Positions 1 to 9,350 of a DNA stretch of 64,000 bases are shown one piece after another; position 1 is the stretch's first letter, and each line of letters opens with the position of its first letter. This DNA is from Pelagicoccus sp. (GTDB lineage Bacteria; Verrucomicrobiota; Verrucomicrobiia; Opitutales; Opitutaceae). Both the position numbers and the translations under genes were made by a program. The notes under the pieces are model-generated. The model was not told the origin of the DNA. It ran no database searches and was given only the letters and a program-made list of their open reading frames with translations. Location of the stretch: assembly GCA_028284635.1 (NCBI GenBank), contig JANQRJ010000019.1, positions 1-64,000 of the forward strand, read 5' to 3'.

Positions 1-351
1 GGGGGCGCCCCGCCCCCAGCCTCCCTGATCCCTGCATCGCTGCGGGCGACCCGCCCGCGTTCCCAGAGGATCTAAGCTGCAAAACACGCTTCCAATCACC
101 TCCGCAACTAAAGCCGAGCTCGCAAGGCCCTGCATTCCAATCAGTAATAGCCGCCAGAAGCCCAGCGAATAGTTGGCTAGGGCACGCCCTGAGAATATAG
201 CCTTAGCGCTTGAAAGTTGCAGTTTTTTTACCAGCTTGCTGCAAAACCGAATGCTGATACGGAGGATCTCAGAGCGTGAAAGCGCCCGTTTTTGAACAAA
301 ATTTTCATACACCGATCAAATTCGAGAGATTTATTTAGTCCCAAGAAGCAT
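1..351. other. non-coding region upstream of the porin
   Basis: No convincing gene is visible in this stretch. It contains a short perfect palindrome (AGGGCACGCCCT, 179-190) and a spaced inverted pair TTGCAG...CTGCAA around 217-244. Their position 110-170 bp upstream of the sigma-54 element suits an activator (enhancer) site, but that role is inference. Confidence 0.4.
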
Positions 352-367
352 TGGCAGCCAAATTGCT
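352..367 (+). promoter_or_regulatory. sigma-54 (-24/-12) promoter of the porin gene
   Basis: TGGCAGCCAAATTGCT matches the sigma-54 consensus TGGCACG-N4-TTGCW with the invariant GG and GC exactly 12 bp apart. Transcription would begin near 378, about 100 nt before the porin ATG at 481. Sigma-54 control with NtrC is the usual route for nitrogen-scavenging genes, which fits the urea genes nearby. Confidence 0.75.
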
Positions 368-480
368 AGAATCCTTTCATCCGAAAGCCGGTCTCGGTAT
401 CCGGATATCCAAAACCAAATCGTAACGGAGATTCTTCTCACCGCTCAGAGTTGAGCGTCACTACCTAAAAACTCAGATCA

Positions 481-1461
481 ATGAACAAACTACTAAGAAC
501 GATCGCAGCCGGCGGGTTGCTCTCCTCTTCTGCCCTTTACGGTCAGATTGAAATCACGGACAACTTGTCGTTGTCTGGCTTCATCGACATGTCGACTGTC
601 CACAGCGACACGGATGATGGCGACTCCACCTCCTACAACCTCGATCAGGTCGAGCTCAACTTCCTGTTCGCCTACGACCAAATCACCGGCCAAGCCGACC
701 TCAACTACACCGGAGACAACGAAACCGAAGACGTTGATCTAGAACAAGCCTTCCTCACCTACGATCTCGGTGAAGGCAGCTCCATCACTGCAGGCAAGTT
801 CCTCAGCTACCACGGTTGGGAGACCTTCGAGCCAACTGGCCTCTACCAGTACTCCTTCGCCTACGAGCTCTTTGCCACCATCCCCGGCCACCACAACGGT
901 ATCTCCTACGACTACGCAGGCGATTGGGGCAACTTCGGCATAGCTCTGCTCGACACCGTGTTTGGCGCTGACGGCTCTCTTGGCACTGGCGGCGACGATC
1001 CCGAAAACCTCTTCCAAGGCGACGATTACGAGTACGGCGTAGAAACCAAACTCGTCCTCACTCCAGCCGACGGCCTGACCCTCTACTTCGGCTACGCGTT
1101 CGACAGCGGAGACGACGGCTTCGAAGACGTCGAGCTGTTCAACTTCTGGACCTCCTACGAGTGGGACATCAACACCGTAGCCTTCGAATACAACATCTGG
1201 GACGACGGCGCATATGACGTAGACCAGTGGCTGCTCATGTACAGCGCCGCATTCACTGACACCGGTACGTTCACCGCTCGTGTTAGCAACGAAAGTGGCG
1301 ACGAAATCGGCGGAACAGGCGAAATGGAACTCGACAAGTACACCGTCGCTTGGATCGAAGCAGTGACCGACAACCTGGCTCTTGTCTTCGAATACAGCAA
1401 AGTGGACTCGACCGAAGGCGATTCCGACACCATCGCTGTCGAAGCTCTCTTCACCTTCTAG
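481..1461 (+). CDS. outer-membrane beta-barrel porin (BBP2/OmpL-like)
   Basis: A 326-residue outer-membrane protein. It has a cleavable signal peptide (hydrophobic core about residues 5-20, probable cleavage after ALYGQ). Alternating amphipathic strands rich in D, G, Y and W follow, and the last residue is an aromatic Phe (EALFTF), typical of a porin C-terminus. The conserved stretch around residues 105-150 (YHGWETFEPTG, PGHHNG) resembles the putative beta-barrel porin-2 family. Acidic residues dominate the mature protein. A sigma-54 promoter lies upstream and a strong terminator follows, so it is a single-gene unit. Proximity to urt and ure genes suggests it lets urea or other small nitrogen compounds through the outer membrane; that substrate is inference. 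Confidence 0.8.
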   Translation: MNKLLRTIAAGGLLSSSALYGQIEITDNLSLSGFIDMSTVHSDTDDGDSTSYNLDQVELNFLFAYDQITGQADLNYTGDNETEDVDLEQAFLTYDLGEGSSITAGKFLSYHGWETFEPTGLYQYSFAYELFATIPGHHNGISYDYAGDWGNFGIALLDTVFGADGSLGTGGDDPENLFQGDDYEYGVETKLVLTPADGLTLYFGYAFDSGDDGFEDVELFNFWTSYEWDINTVAFEYNIWDDGAYDVDQWLLMYSAAFTDTGTFTARVSNESGDEIGGTGEMELDKYTVAWIEAVTDNLALVFEYSKVDSTEGDSDTIAVEALFTF

Positions 1462-1492
1462 TTCGTCCAACGAAAAGAACTTTTCCAACGAC

Positions 1493-1524
1493 AAGCCCCC
1501 GCTTTCAGCAAGCGGGGGCTTTTT
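1493..1524 (+). terminator. rho-independent terminator after the porin
   Basis: A perfect 12-bp stem (AAGCCCCCGCTT / AAGCGGGGGCTT) with a 5-nt loop (TCAGC) is followed by a T run. It begins 32 bp after the porin stop codon. Confidence 0.92.
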
Positions 1525-1671
1525 CACGTCTCCTCACATCCGCCGACGCATAAATTATCCGCGCTACGCGGGTTGACATTAGGCGCTTCCTGAAGCAACG
1601 TTCGCCACCTGCCTCGCCTGCCTGCATAGGTACGCGTACCAAAGTCCTAGCCAACTCCAGTCTCCCTCCTC

Positions 1672-3060
1672 GTGCCCGACCGTCCCACCAACGATCCAGG
1701 CAGCCTTTACCACAAATGGTATCTCAGCTGCGGACGACAATTCGTCGTCATCGCCCTGCTCTCTCTCGCCATCGCCCTTTCCTATTTTGCGAGCCACTAC
1801 TGGCTGCGCTGCCAGTACGAATGCCTGGCCAGACCCATCTACAGTCAGGCCCTCAAGATCTACCGCATCGGAACCGCTCCCGACGACCCCAAGCTTTCCC
1901 TACTCTATCGAGGCGATCCTATCGATCGAGATAGCATAGCCACTGCCGCGACCCCCTTCGATTCCGGCAAGCAAGTCGCCGTCCTCGGAACCCTGGAAGA
2001 GTACCAAGGAATTCTCGACGAAGCGAACGGCGCGATCGAATCCCAGGCCGCCGCCGTGCTGCAAAGCATCGCGCCAGACGAAGCCGCCGATATCAATCGA
2101 CTCCGCCTTGAGAACCTCCTTCCAAGCGAACGCCGCGGAGACGAAGATTCGCCCTTCTTCGAGCTCGAGACCGCCGAACAGGAGAGTCTCGAAAAACTCC
2201 TCCTCTCCGGAAGCTACGCCTCGCTCCCCGGCTTCTTCCAAGGTCGTTCTCTCCACTACTACGAGGACGTCTCCTTCGGCGACGTCGACAGCGCCGAACA
2301 ACCGAAGCTGGTGGAAACGCGGATCAAGTTCGTAAACGACGAGCTCGACGAGCTCGGCTACCAAAAGAAGCGCAGCAGAGCCCTCGCCGCCAACGAGCTC
2401 GATCTGCTGCACACCCAAGCGCAGGAATGGCAAGACAACCTCCTGAAACGAATAAACGAGACCCTCAGCGCCAGCGGAGTCCTGGACTCCACCCGGGAAA
2501 ACGCCACCCCACGCGCCGCCCTGAACCAGGCCTTCCACCAAAGCCTCACCGATACCGTCTTTCTCGAAACCGGCTACTTCTGGCTCGTCAGCAAATACAA
2601 GTGGATGGAATTCGTCTACTGGACCTGGTTCGGCGTCCTCACCCAAGCCCTCATTATGCACGGCATGCATCTCGTAGGCGGACGCAAAGGCCAGCTCTGG
2701 CAGCCGGACGAATTCCTCCGCATCCTAGCCAAGCTCGTCTACGCCCCCATGATCACCGTCGCCGTCTTCTTCGGCATCGGACATCTCGGCGACTCCCAGT
2801 CCCTCCAGGAATACGCCAACGCATCCATGTTCCCCGTCCTCGTCGCCTTCGCCTTGGGAATGTATCCGAACACCGTGATCCGAGCCTTCAAGAAGATCGT
2901 GGAAAGCATCCTCAAAGGCGACGTCTCCTCAGGCGCTGCACCTCCACCCCTTCCCGAAAAGACCTCCGTACCCAAGCGCAGCGCCCCGAAAACCATCGAC
3001 GCCCTGAAAGCCAGCATCAGAGAGACGCTCCAAGCCCCGCTCGAAGAATCCAAACAATAG
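1672..3060 (+). CDS. membrane protein of unknown function
   Basis: A 462-residue protein I do not recognise. One transmembrane segment near residues 24-46 is followed by a long charged extracytoplasmic region, about residues 60-295, rich in E, D, L and S with helical heptads. Three more membrane segments lie at about 303-325, 355-373 and 388-405, and a short Pro/Lys-rich cytoplasmic tail ends the chain. The start is GTG; no in-frame ATG lies nearby, and starting later would lose the first membrane segment. It is followed after 19 bp by a lipoprotein gene and then a coiled-coil gene, so the three likely form one operon encoding an envelope-spanning assembly (inference). Confidence 0.6.
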   Translation: MPDRPTNDPGSLYHKWYLSCGRQFVVIALLSLAIALSYFASHYWLRCQYECLARPIYSQALKIYRIGTAPDDPKLSLLYRGDPIDRDSIATAATPFDSGKQVAVLGTLEEYQGILDEANGAIESQAAAVLQSIAPDEAADINRLRLENLLPSERRGDEDSPFFELETAEQESLEKLLLSGSYASLPGFFQGRSLHYYEDVSFGDVDSAEQPKLVETRIKFVNDELDELGYQKKRSRALAANELDLLHTQAQEWQDNLLKRINETLSASGVLDSTRENATPRAALNQAFHQSLTDTVFLETGYFWLVSKYKWMEFVYWTWFGVLTQALIMHGMHLVGGRKGQLWQPDEFLRILAKLVYAPMITVAVFFGIGHLGDSQSLQEYANASMFPVLVAFALGMYPNTVIRAFKKIVESILKGDVSSGAAPPPLPEKTSVPKRSAPKTIDALKASIRETLQAPLEESKQ

Positions 3061-3079
3061 ACATCCACTCTCTACTGAC

Positions 3080-3964
3080 ATGAGGAAACTGACTCACTTC
3101 TGCATCATTCCCCTGCTAGCCCTCCTCTCGGGCTGTGCCACCGCCGAAAAGCGGCAAATCAAGACCGCCGGACTCTCCCTCGTTTCCGCCATGGCCCAAG
3201 GCTACGAGACCCAGTCCTCGAACTACCGAACAGCCCTAGCCGAACTCGTCCAGGACTACGACCAGACCATCGACGACCTCTCCGAAGCCCGTCGCGAAAA
3301 GCGGAAAGCCGAACTCAAGAACCAAGTCTTCCGCCGCATCAGAGACGAGGAGAAGCAGACCCGCGAGAAACTGGTGAAGGAATTCGAAAACGCCGTCGAA
3401 AACACCATCAAACCGCTGAAGGACCAGCTCAAGAGCGAACAGGAAGCCATCATCCGCGGCCAGCCCGGCAGCGCCGACAAGGCAGACGGACTCGCCCTTC
3501 AGCTCGCCGCCACCCTCGCTATCATGCACAAGAACACCGAGGAGCTCGGCAACGACATCGCAGCCAAGTTCGACGCCCTCTACGACCAGCAAAGCGCCGC
3601 GATAGACGCCGCTTTCCAGAAATACGAAGACGCCACCGCCCAAGCCTACCAAGACGCCCGCAAGCGCCTTCAAATCGCCCTCGCCAATCCCAGCCTCTCG
3701 GACCAGGCCTTCAAAGACGCCTACCAAAGCCTCAACACCTTCTTCTCAAGTCCCTCCGACAAGGATCTGGTTCTCGAAGGGCTCCTCGGAAAGCTCCGCA
3801 ATCCCACCCTCGTCTTCGAAAACGCCCTCGAAAAGCTCAAGACCGAGGCCGCCACCCGACTCCAAAGCGAGCTCAACCAGCTGACCGAAAAGGCCAGTTC
3901 CGCCGCCACCGATCTCACCACCAAGATCAACCAGGAAATCAACGACCTCCTCGCAACCAACTAA
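3080..3964 (+). CDS. lipoprotein with long coiled coil, unknown function
   Basis: A 294-residue predicted lipoprotein. The N-terminus has a positively charged start, a hydrophobic core and the lipobox LLSGC (Cys about residue 19). The mature part is almost wholly charged alpha-helix (repeated EKLKTE, KDQLKSE, QSELNQL patterns), consistent with long coiled coils. No enzymatic motif is seen. It is the middle gene of the 1672-4408 operon, 6 bp ahead of another coiled-coil gene. A structural or scaffold role in the periplasm is inferred from architecture alone. Confidence 0.6.
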   Translation: MRKLTHFCIIPLLALLSGCATAEKRQIKTAGLSLVSAMAQGYETQSSNYRTALAELVQDYDQTIDDLSEARREKRKAELKNQVFRRIRDEEKQTREKLVKEFENAVENTIKPLKDQLKSEQEAIIRGQPGSADKADGLALQLAATLAIMHKNTEELGNDIAAKFDALYDQQSAAIDAAFQKYEDATAQAYQDARKRLQIALANPSLSDQAFKDAYQSLNTFFSSPSDKDLVLEGLLGKLRNPTLVFENALEKLKTEAATRLQSELNQLTEKASSAATDLTTKINQEINDLLATN

Positions 3965-3970
3965 TACGCC

Positions 3971-4408
3971 ATGGCTCTCAGCGACGAATACTACGACCTG
4001 CTAATGCCCTACGTCCCGAAGCCCGCTCGGGAGGTCATCCGAAATCAGCGGGAGATCATCGACGCCAAGATCGACGCCAAAGTCGACGCCTTCTCCGAGG
4101 AGCTCAAGCAAAGCATCGAGCAGGAAGTGGAAGCCTTCATCCGAGAGGAGACCAAGTCCACGCTCGCGGCCATCGACAGCATATCGGCCCACATCGACGA
4201 ACTCAGGGAAAACGACCGCCTCACCGCCGAGGCCATCCAAGCCGCCACCCAGGAATTCCAACGCAGCGTAAAAGCCCACCGCGACAAGCTCGTCGGCATC
4301 GGCAAAGGCGTACGCAACCTAGCCTTCCAAGCCGCCAGCTCAGCCGGACTCAAGCTCCCCTACGAGCGAATCGGCAACTTCATGGACGGAGTCGGAGGCG
4401 ATACCTGA
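3971..4408 (+). CDS. small coiled-coil protein, unknown function
   Basis: A 145-residue protein without signal peptide or membrane segment. Residues about 15-105 form a continuous charged helix (REVIRNQREIIDAKIDAK onward), with Gln/Glu at heptad spacing. The C-terminal 40 residues are less charged and end in a Gly-rich tail. It starts 6 bp after the upstream lipoprotein gene, so the two are probably co-translated. It may be the cytoplasmic partner of the membrane protein encoded two genes upstream (inference). Confidence 0.55.
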   Translation: MALSDEYYDLLMPYVPKPAREVIRNQREIIDAKIDAKVDAFSEELKQSIEQEVEAFIREETKSTLAAIDSISAHIDELRENDRLTAEAIQAATQEFQRSVKAHRDKLVGIGKGVRNLAFQAASSAGLKLPYERIGNFMDGVGGDT

Positions 4409-4412
4409 GCGC

Positions 4413-4530
4413 GTGTTGAAAAAGTCCATCAACAGCTACGGACCTGTAGCCGCATTCGTAAGAACGCGGGAGTGACTATGTTCCGCGTTCTCACGAACGC
4501 GGCTACACTAAAAAACCGGGCTTATTCAAC
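4413..4530. repeat. REP-like element, family B
   Basis: Nested inverted repeat between the convergent genes ending at 4408 and 4635. The outer ends are GTTGAAAAAG and CTTATTCAAC. The inner arms are GTAGCCGCATTCGTAAG.. at 4446-4469 and its complement at 4483-4506. Related copies or halves occur at 31429, 49792 and 63292. Confidence 0.8.
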
Positions 4531-4634
4531 CCGCCTAAGAGATTCGCCCTAAAAACCTATCCGCAGGATCCTGAGCGAGCGCAGCGCGTCGAAGGACAGC
4601 CTAAACCCCTAACAGCTCGGCACCCTCCAGGCGC

Positions 4635-5390
4635 CTAAACAGTCAGGTACCGCTCCACCAGCTCGTCGTCCAGCAGCTCGATACCGCCCTGCTGCACCAC
4701 CGCGCCGCGCTCCAGGATGCAAAACGCGTCGCAAGCGTTGCGGGCAAAATCGATATACTGCTCCACCAAAATCACGCTCATCTCCCCCTTCTTTCCAATC
4801 GCGTAGATCGCGTCCTCGATCTGGTCGATGATCGACGGCTGGATGCCCTCCGTCGGTTCGTCCAGGATCAGCAGCTTCGGCTTGAGCAGCAAAGCCCGGG
4901 CGATCGCCAGTTGCTGCTGCTGGCCGCCGCTCAGCACGCCACCCTTGCGCTTGAGCATCTCCTTCAGGACCGGAAACAGCTCGTAGACCGACTCCAAGCG
5001 AGACTCCGCCTCGCCACCGGCGTTCGAAACCCGCAAGCTCACGTTCAGGTTCTCCCACACCGTCAGACCCGGAAAAATGTCGCGACCCTGCGGCACGTAT
5101 CCAATTCCCAAGCGCGCCCGCTTGTCCGGAGCCATCCGACAGATCTCCTGCCCGGCAAACTGGATCGAGCCGGAGCTGGCAGTCACCAGCCCCATTATCG
5201 TATTCAGAAGCGTCGTCTTGCCCACCCCATTTCGGCCAAGCAAGGCCAAGGCCTTCTTCTCGGGAACGTCGATCGACACCCCCTTCAAAATCGTCGACTC
5301 GTCGTAGCCTGCGTAGAGATCCCGCACGGAAAGCAAAGCCGTCCCCTCCTCAACAGTCTTCTCGTTCGCAACCTCAGCTTCTGTATCCAT
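4635..5390 (-). CDS. urtE: urea ABC transporter ATP-binding protein UrtE
   Basis: ATPase of the high-affinity urea importer, in the cytoplasm. The 251-residue protein shows the Walker A motif GRNGVGKTT, the Q-loop region (YVPQGRDIF), the signature LSGGQQQQ, Walker B (LLILDEP) and the switch His replaced by Gln in ILVEQY, as is usual for the LivF/UrtE branch. A roughly 20-residue N-terminal extension precedes the nucleotide-binding domain. It is the last gene of urtABCDE, 12 bp after urtD. Gene order separates it from the branched-chain amino acid homologue LivF. Confidence 0.93.
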   Translation of the reverse strand: MDTEAEVANEKTVEEGTALLSVRDLYAGYDESTILKGVSIDVPEKKALALLGRNGVGKTTLLNTIMGLVTASSGSIQFAGQEICRMAPDKRARLGIGYVPQGRDIFPGLTVWENLNVSLRVSNAGGEAESRLESVYELFPVLKEMLKRKGGVLSGGQQQQLAIARALLLKPKLLILDEPTEGIQPSIIDQIEDAIYAIGKKGEMSVILVEQYIDFARNACDAFCILERGAVVQQGGIELLDDELVERYLTV

Positions 5391-5402
5391 TTTTCGAATT
5401 CA

Positions 5403-6194
5403 CTAGTGCTTGCGAGCCTGTCTCCCCAAATAGACCTCGATCACTCTCGGGTCGCTCTTCACGAAATCGAAGCTCCCCTCCTTCAGAACGTGCCCCTGAT
5501 GCAGCACAGTCACCCTACGAGCGATCTGCCGCACGAACTCCATGTCGTGCTCGATCACAATTAGGCTGTGCTTTCCCTCCAGACTGAGCAGGAGCTCTCC
5601 CGTACGCTCCGTCTCCTCGTCGCTCATGCCCGCCGCCGGCTCGTCCACCAGCATGATCTTCGGATCCTGAGCCAGCAGCATCCCGATCTCCAGCCACTGC
5701 TTCTGGCCGTGGGACAGCGCTCCCGCAATCACGTCCGCATGCTTCGCCAGCCGTATGGTCTCCATCACGCTGAAGATCTTGTCCCGATCCGAAGGCGACT
5801 CGCGGTAGAAAAGCGCGTGCAACAAGCCGCGCTTCCCGCTCAACGAGAGCTTCAAGTTATCGTACACCGTATGCGACTTGTAGACCGTCGGATTCTGGAA
5901 CTTCCGCCCTATGCCAAGCTGGCTCACATGATGCTCTCGCACCCTGGTCAAGTCGATGTCCTCTCCATCGTCACGATGGAACAGAATCTTGCCGTTGTCC
6001 GGCTTAGTCCGCGCCGTGACCAGATCCATAAACGTGCTCTTTCCCGCCCCGTTCGGCCCGATCACCGTACGTAGTTCGCCGTCGCTGAGATAGAAGTTCA
6101 GGTCGTCTATCGCCTTGAAGCCGTCAAAGGACTTGTCCACCCCCTCCACGCTCAAAACCAGCGGCGTATGCTTTTCTGCCGGAATGCGCGCCAT
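5403..6194 (-). CDS. urtD: urea ABC transporter ATP-binding protein UrtD
   Basis: Second ATPase of the urea importer. It shows Walker A GPNGAGKST, signature LSHGQKQWLEIG (the GQKQWLE form typical of UrtD), Walker B IMLVDEP followed by AAGM, and switch His in VIEHDMEF. The frame stays open to 6323, but the extra 43 residues are Arg/Pro-rich and read through a REP-like palindrome. The ATG at 6194 (MARIPAEK) is therefore taken as the start, giving 263 residues. It lies between urtC and urtE. Confidence 0.92.
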   Translation of the reverse strand: MARIPAEKHTPLVLSVEGVDKSFDGFKAIDDLNFYLSDGELRTVIGPNGAGKSTFMDLVTARTKPDNGKILFHRDDGEDIDLTRVREHHVSQLGIGRKFQNPTVYKSHTVYDNLKLSLSGKRGLLHALFYRESPSDRDKIFSVMETIRLAKHADVIAGALSHGQKQWLEIGMLLAQDPKIMLVDEPAAGMSDEETERTGELLLSLEGKHSLIVIEHDMEFVRQIARRVTVLHQGHVLKEGSFDFVKSDPRVIEVYLGRQARKH

Positions 6195-6224
6195 CAGCGA
6201 ACCAGGGTTAGGAACTCGCTTTGA

Positions 6225-6309
6225 GGTAGGGCCCGATCGCCGAGCGGGCCGCGCTGCAGGATCCATGCTCCACGGCTCCCGCGGCCGGCGGGACGATCGG
6301 TCCCTACCT
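6225..6309. repeat. REP-like element, family C
   Basis: Palindromic element with arms GGTAGGGCCCGATCG (from 6225) and CGATCGGTCCCTACC (to about 6309), plus GC-rich inner arms. It lies in the urtC-urtD spacer. A second copy starts at 61437 with GGTAGGGACCGATCGCCGAG. Confidence 0.78.
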
Positions 6310-6361
6310 GGCAAATCGGACAATAGACGGTTTTTCGGGTTATCTTCATTTTCACTTCACG

Positions 6362-7519
6362 TCAGGATCCCGAAGTCGCAGGGCTCTCCCCTCCCGGCGC
6401 ACTTGAATTCCGGATACGCTTCCAGAGAGGTTTCAGCTGTTTGGGCAAGCCAACCAGTCCATTCGGCATGAACAGCACAGTGAAGATGAAGATCGCTCCC
6501 AGAATGATCAGCCACGAATCAGGAGCCGCCCGCAGGAAGTAGCTCTTGAGCATGCTTACCACGACTGCTCCTAAAATCGGCCCGAACTTCGTACCACGAC
6601 CGCCAAAGGCCACCCAGACCACAACGTCCAGCGACTTGGCCGGCGTCATCTCGTTCGCATTGATGCCCCCCACCTGCGGCACGTACAAGGCGCCCGCCGC
6701 CCCAGCGATCATCGCGCAGACCGTGAATATCAGAAGCTTGTATGCAGTGGTCGAATACCCGGAAAAGCGTATCCGGTTTTCGCTGTCGCGAATCGCCTGC
6801 TGCACCTTGCCAAACTTGGTCTTCAGCACCCAGGCGATCAGCAGGTAGACAAGCAGCATCAGGACAACGCTGGCGACGAACAGCCACCGCTGCGTCGCCG
6901 CCGAATTCACGTCGGCCCCGAAGATCTCCTTGAAATCGTTCAAGCCATTGTTCCCGCCAAACAGGATGTAGGACTGGCCGAACAGCTCCAAGTTGTTCTT
7001 GAAAAACAAAAGCATCAGAGCGTAGGTCAGAGCCTGGGTGATGATCGAAAAATAGACGCCCTTGATCCGCGAACGGAAGACCAGCGCCCCGAAAGCGAAG
7101 GCCACCAAACCCGGAATCGCGACGGCGGCCAATACGGCAAACGGCCCCCATTCGAACGGCGCCCAGTACCAGGGCAGCTCCGTATAACCCTGGAAGTCCA
7201 TGAAAACCGGTAGCGGCGTGTTGTACACCTCGTCCACCCCGATATGGAGCACCAGATACATGCCAAACGCATACGCGCCCAAAGCGAAGAACAGGCTCTG
7301 GCAAAGGCAAAGCAGTCCCGTGTATCCCCAAAGCGCATTCAAGCTCATCGCCAGCACCGCATAGGTCACGTACTTGCCCCAAAGCGAGATCTGGAACGAC
7401 GACACATGCAAGGCGCTCCCCTCCGGAAAAAACGCATTCATCGAAGGCAAGACGAGCAGCAAGACGCAAGCGGCAGCGATGAATCCGAAAAACTCGATCC
7501 TTGTATCGAATATTTTCAT
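6362..7519 (-). CDS. urtC: urea ABC transporter permease UrtC
   Basis: Inner-membrane permease of the urea importer, LivM-like, about 385 residues from ATG 7519 ([12 protein letters not shown]). The frame extends to 7567, but those residues overlap a REP-like palindrome, so the internal start is preferred. About ten hydrophobic segments are visible. The conserved [19 protein letters not shown] loop near the N-terminus and the [14 protein letters not shown] motif near the C-terminus are characteristic of this permease family. It pairs with UrtB to form the channel. Confidence 0.92.
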   Translation of the reverse strand: MKIFDTRIEFFGFIAAACVLLLVLPSMNAFFPEGSALHVSSFQISLWGKYVTYAVLAMSLNALWGYTGLLCLCQSLFFALGAYAFGMYLVLHIGVDEVYNTPLPVFMDFQGYTELPWYWAPFEWGPFAVLAAVAIPGLVAFAFGALVFRSRIKGVYFSIITQALTYALMLLFFKNNLELFGQSYILFGGNNGLNDFKEIFGADVNSAATQRWLFVASVVLMLLVYLLIAWVLKTKFGKVQQAIRDSENRIRFSGYSTTAYKLLIFTVCAMIAGAAGALYVPQVGGINANEMTPAKSLDVVVWVAFGGRGTKFGPILGAVVVSMLKSYFLRAAPDSWLIILGAIFIFTVLFMPNGLVGLPKQLKPLWKRIRNSSAPGGESPATSGS

Positions 7520-7541
7520 ACGATATTCGCAGTCGAAAAAG

Positions 7542-7598
7542 CGTAGCGCGGAGAATAGATCCTGCAACGCGGTCGCGGACTGAAGATCCGCGCTACGT
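7542..7598. repeat. REP-like element, family A variant, in the urtB-urtC spacer
   Basis: Inverted repeat with outer arms GCGTAGCGCGGA and TCCGCGCTACG around an imperfect middle. It is related to the GTAGCGCGGAGCTTTAGCCC family found at 24789, 43701 and 56037. Being within the operon, it could attenuate or stabilise mRNA ends. Confidence 0.75.
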
Positions 7599-7621
7599 CA
7601 AGCGATCCATCTGCCGCCTTT

Positions 7622-9247
7622 CTAGTCATCCATGCTCCTCGACTTGGTCGGGAACAGTCCTCCCGGCTTCCATTGGAGGAAGAGTATGATAGCGAAGTAC
7701 ACGATGATCTTTCCCATCACCGGCCCCCAATAAGGCTGGAGAAACTGGTCCACCGTCCCGATTCCCAGGGCCGAAAGACCGGCTCCCAGCAGATTTCCGA
7801 CCCCGCCCACGACCACAACCATGAAGCTGTCGACGATGTAGGCCTGGCCCATCGTCGGACCCACATTGCCGATTTGCGAGAGAGCGGCTCCAGCCAGAGC
7901 CGCCAACCCGCAGCCAAAGGCGAAGGTCAAGGAATTCACGCGACTGACCGGGATCCCAAGACTCGAGGCCATGTTTCGGTTCTGCATCACCGAGCGGATA
8001 TACAAGCCCAAGTTCGTCTTAGACAACAGTATCCATGTCATCAATACGACTACTCCAGCAAAGGCGATCACGAAAATCCGCGTGTAGCTCAAAGCGACGC
8101 CACCCACCTCCAAGCTCCCGATCAAAGCGTCCGGCGTATTCACCTGCACGTTCGCCGCGCCGAACTTCAGCCGAAACAACTGCTGCATGATCATCGAAAG
8201 TCCCCAGGTCGCCAGCAGCGACTCCAGCGGGCGCTTGTAGAGAAAGCGAAACATCCCCTTCTCCAGACCGAAGCCAACAGCTCCTGCCACCAGAAAAGCT
8301 ACCGGCAGAGACGTCCAGAAAAACCACTGGTATGCCGCCGACTGTACCCCAAATGCATCCGCGAACAGATTCTGCACAACGAAGCACGTATACCCTCCGA
8401 TCGCTATGAATTCGCCGTGAGCCATATTGATGATGCCCATCAAGCCAAAGGTGATGGCCAGACCGAACGCCACGATAAGCAAGACCGATCCGGTACTCAG
8501 GCCACGTACCAGATTGCCCCACCGTTCGATAGTCCTTCGAGCAGCATCGATCTTCTCGATGGCCGAAGCGCAAGTCTCGACCAGAGCCTCGTCACCTGCC
8601 TCTGCAGCCCTATCCTGAATACCGGCAATCCCGTCACGAGCGGGGAGCGACTTCAGCTCGCCAAGCCTTTCGATCGCTGCCGACAAAGCCGCGTCGTCAG
8701 GCGCATTGGCGAGCAGGCTAATATTGATCGCTTCCTCCAACTTGAGCCGAACCTTCGCGTCCTCCTCGATCTCCAGCTTCTTTCGCAGGACCTCAAGGTA
8801 ATCCGTATTCTGACTCAACCCCAGCTTCAAGGCCGCTTCGATTCGCGTCTTCGCGTCCGGCGACGAGAGATCTATCGTATCCGTGATCGTCTTGAGAGCG
8901 CGGCGAAGCTTGCGCGAAGGTCGGATCTTCTTCAGCCGCTCGTCTTCTTCGTCTGCAACTTCAAAAGACTCCCCAGTCGCGACTCGTATGTATCGCTCGG
9001 ATACGCGTCGCAACGCGATGGTCTCGTCCTCCGAAACCTCGTAGGAAAAAACCTCCCCCGTGCGCCAGGCTCCAACGAAGTCCTTGATGTAGGGATCCCC
9101 CAGAGCGGCAAGCTCCTCCAGCAACCCCGCCTGCTCGGCGCGAGCCGCCAGGGCGAGACGCTCGAGGACTTCGCGGGTCGCATCCTGCTGGGCGCTTGAG
9201 AAGGCCGCGACGGCAAGCATCCCAAACGAAAGAAGGATCTTCTTCAT
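7622..9247 (-). CDS. urtB: urea ABC transporter permease UrtB
   Basis: A 541-residue permease of the urea importer. A signal-peptide-like N-terminus (MKKILLSFG.. to SSAQQ) is followed by a helical repeat-like extracytoplasmic region, about residues 20-240. The LivH-type membrane domain follows, with GLAITFGLMGIINMAHGEF near residue 265 and the conserved SLGIPVSRVN and VVVVGGVGNLLGA motifs. This long N-terminal extension is normal for bacterial UrtB and separates it from LivH. It starts about 100 bp after urtA ends. Confidence 0.93.
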   Translation of the reverse strand: MKKILLSFGMLAVAAFSSAQQDATREVLERLALAARAEQAGLLEELAALGDPYIKDFVGAWRTGEVFSYEVSEDETIALRRVSERYIRVATGESFEVADEEDERLKKIRPSRKLRRALKTITDTIDLSSPDAKTRIEAALKLGLSQNTDYLEVLRKKLEIEEDAKVRLKLEEAINISLLANAPDDAALSAAIERLGELKSLPARDGIAGIQDRAAEAGDEALVETCASAIEKIDAARRTIERWGNLVRGLSTGSVLLIVAFGLAITFGLMGIINMAHGEFIAIGGYTCFVVQNLFADAFGVQSAAYQWFFWTSLPVAFLVAGAVGFGLEKGMFRFLYKRPLESLLATWGLSMIMQQLFRLKFGAANVQVNTPDALIGSLEVGGVALSYTRIFVIAFAGVVVLMTWILLSKTNLGLYIRSVMQNRNMASSLGIPVSRVNSLTFAFGCGLAALAGAALSQIGNVGPTMGQAYIVDSFMVVVVGGVGNLLGAGLSALGIGTVDQFLQPYWGPVMGKIIVYFAIILFLQWKPGGLFPTKSRSMDD

Positions 9248-9350
9248 GATGGAATAGAGAGGGAGTAGGTAGCCGACTGTGTAAAAATCGCCTGGCGCTA
9301 AGCGGGGTCGCGCGCCAGGCGATCGAAATTCAAGCGTATCCGCTTCGCGA

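Noticed and set aside
1573..1578. TTGACA as a -35 box for the 1672 operon
   Set aside because: No acceptable -10 box is found 16-18 bp downstream.
7673..9199. 508-codon plus-strand frame opposite urtB
   Set aside because: Shadow of urtB; Arg/Gln/His-rich and without motifs.
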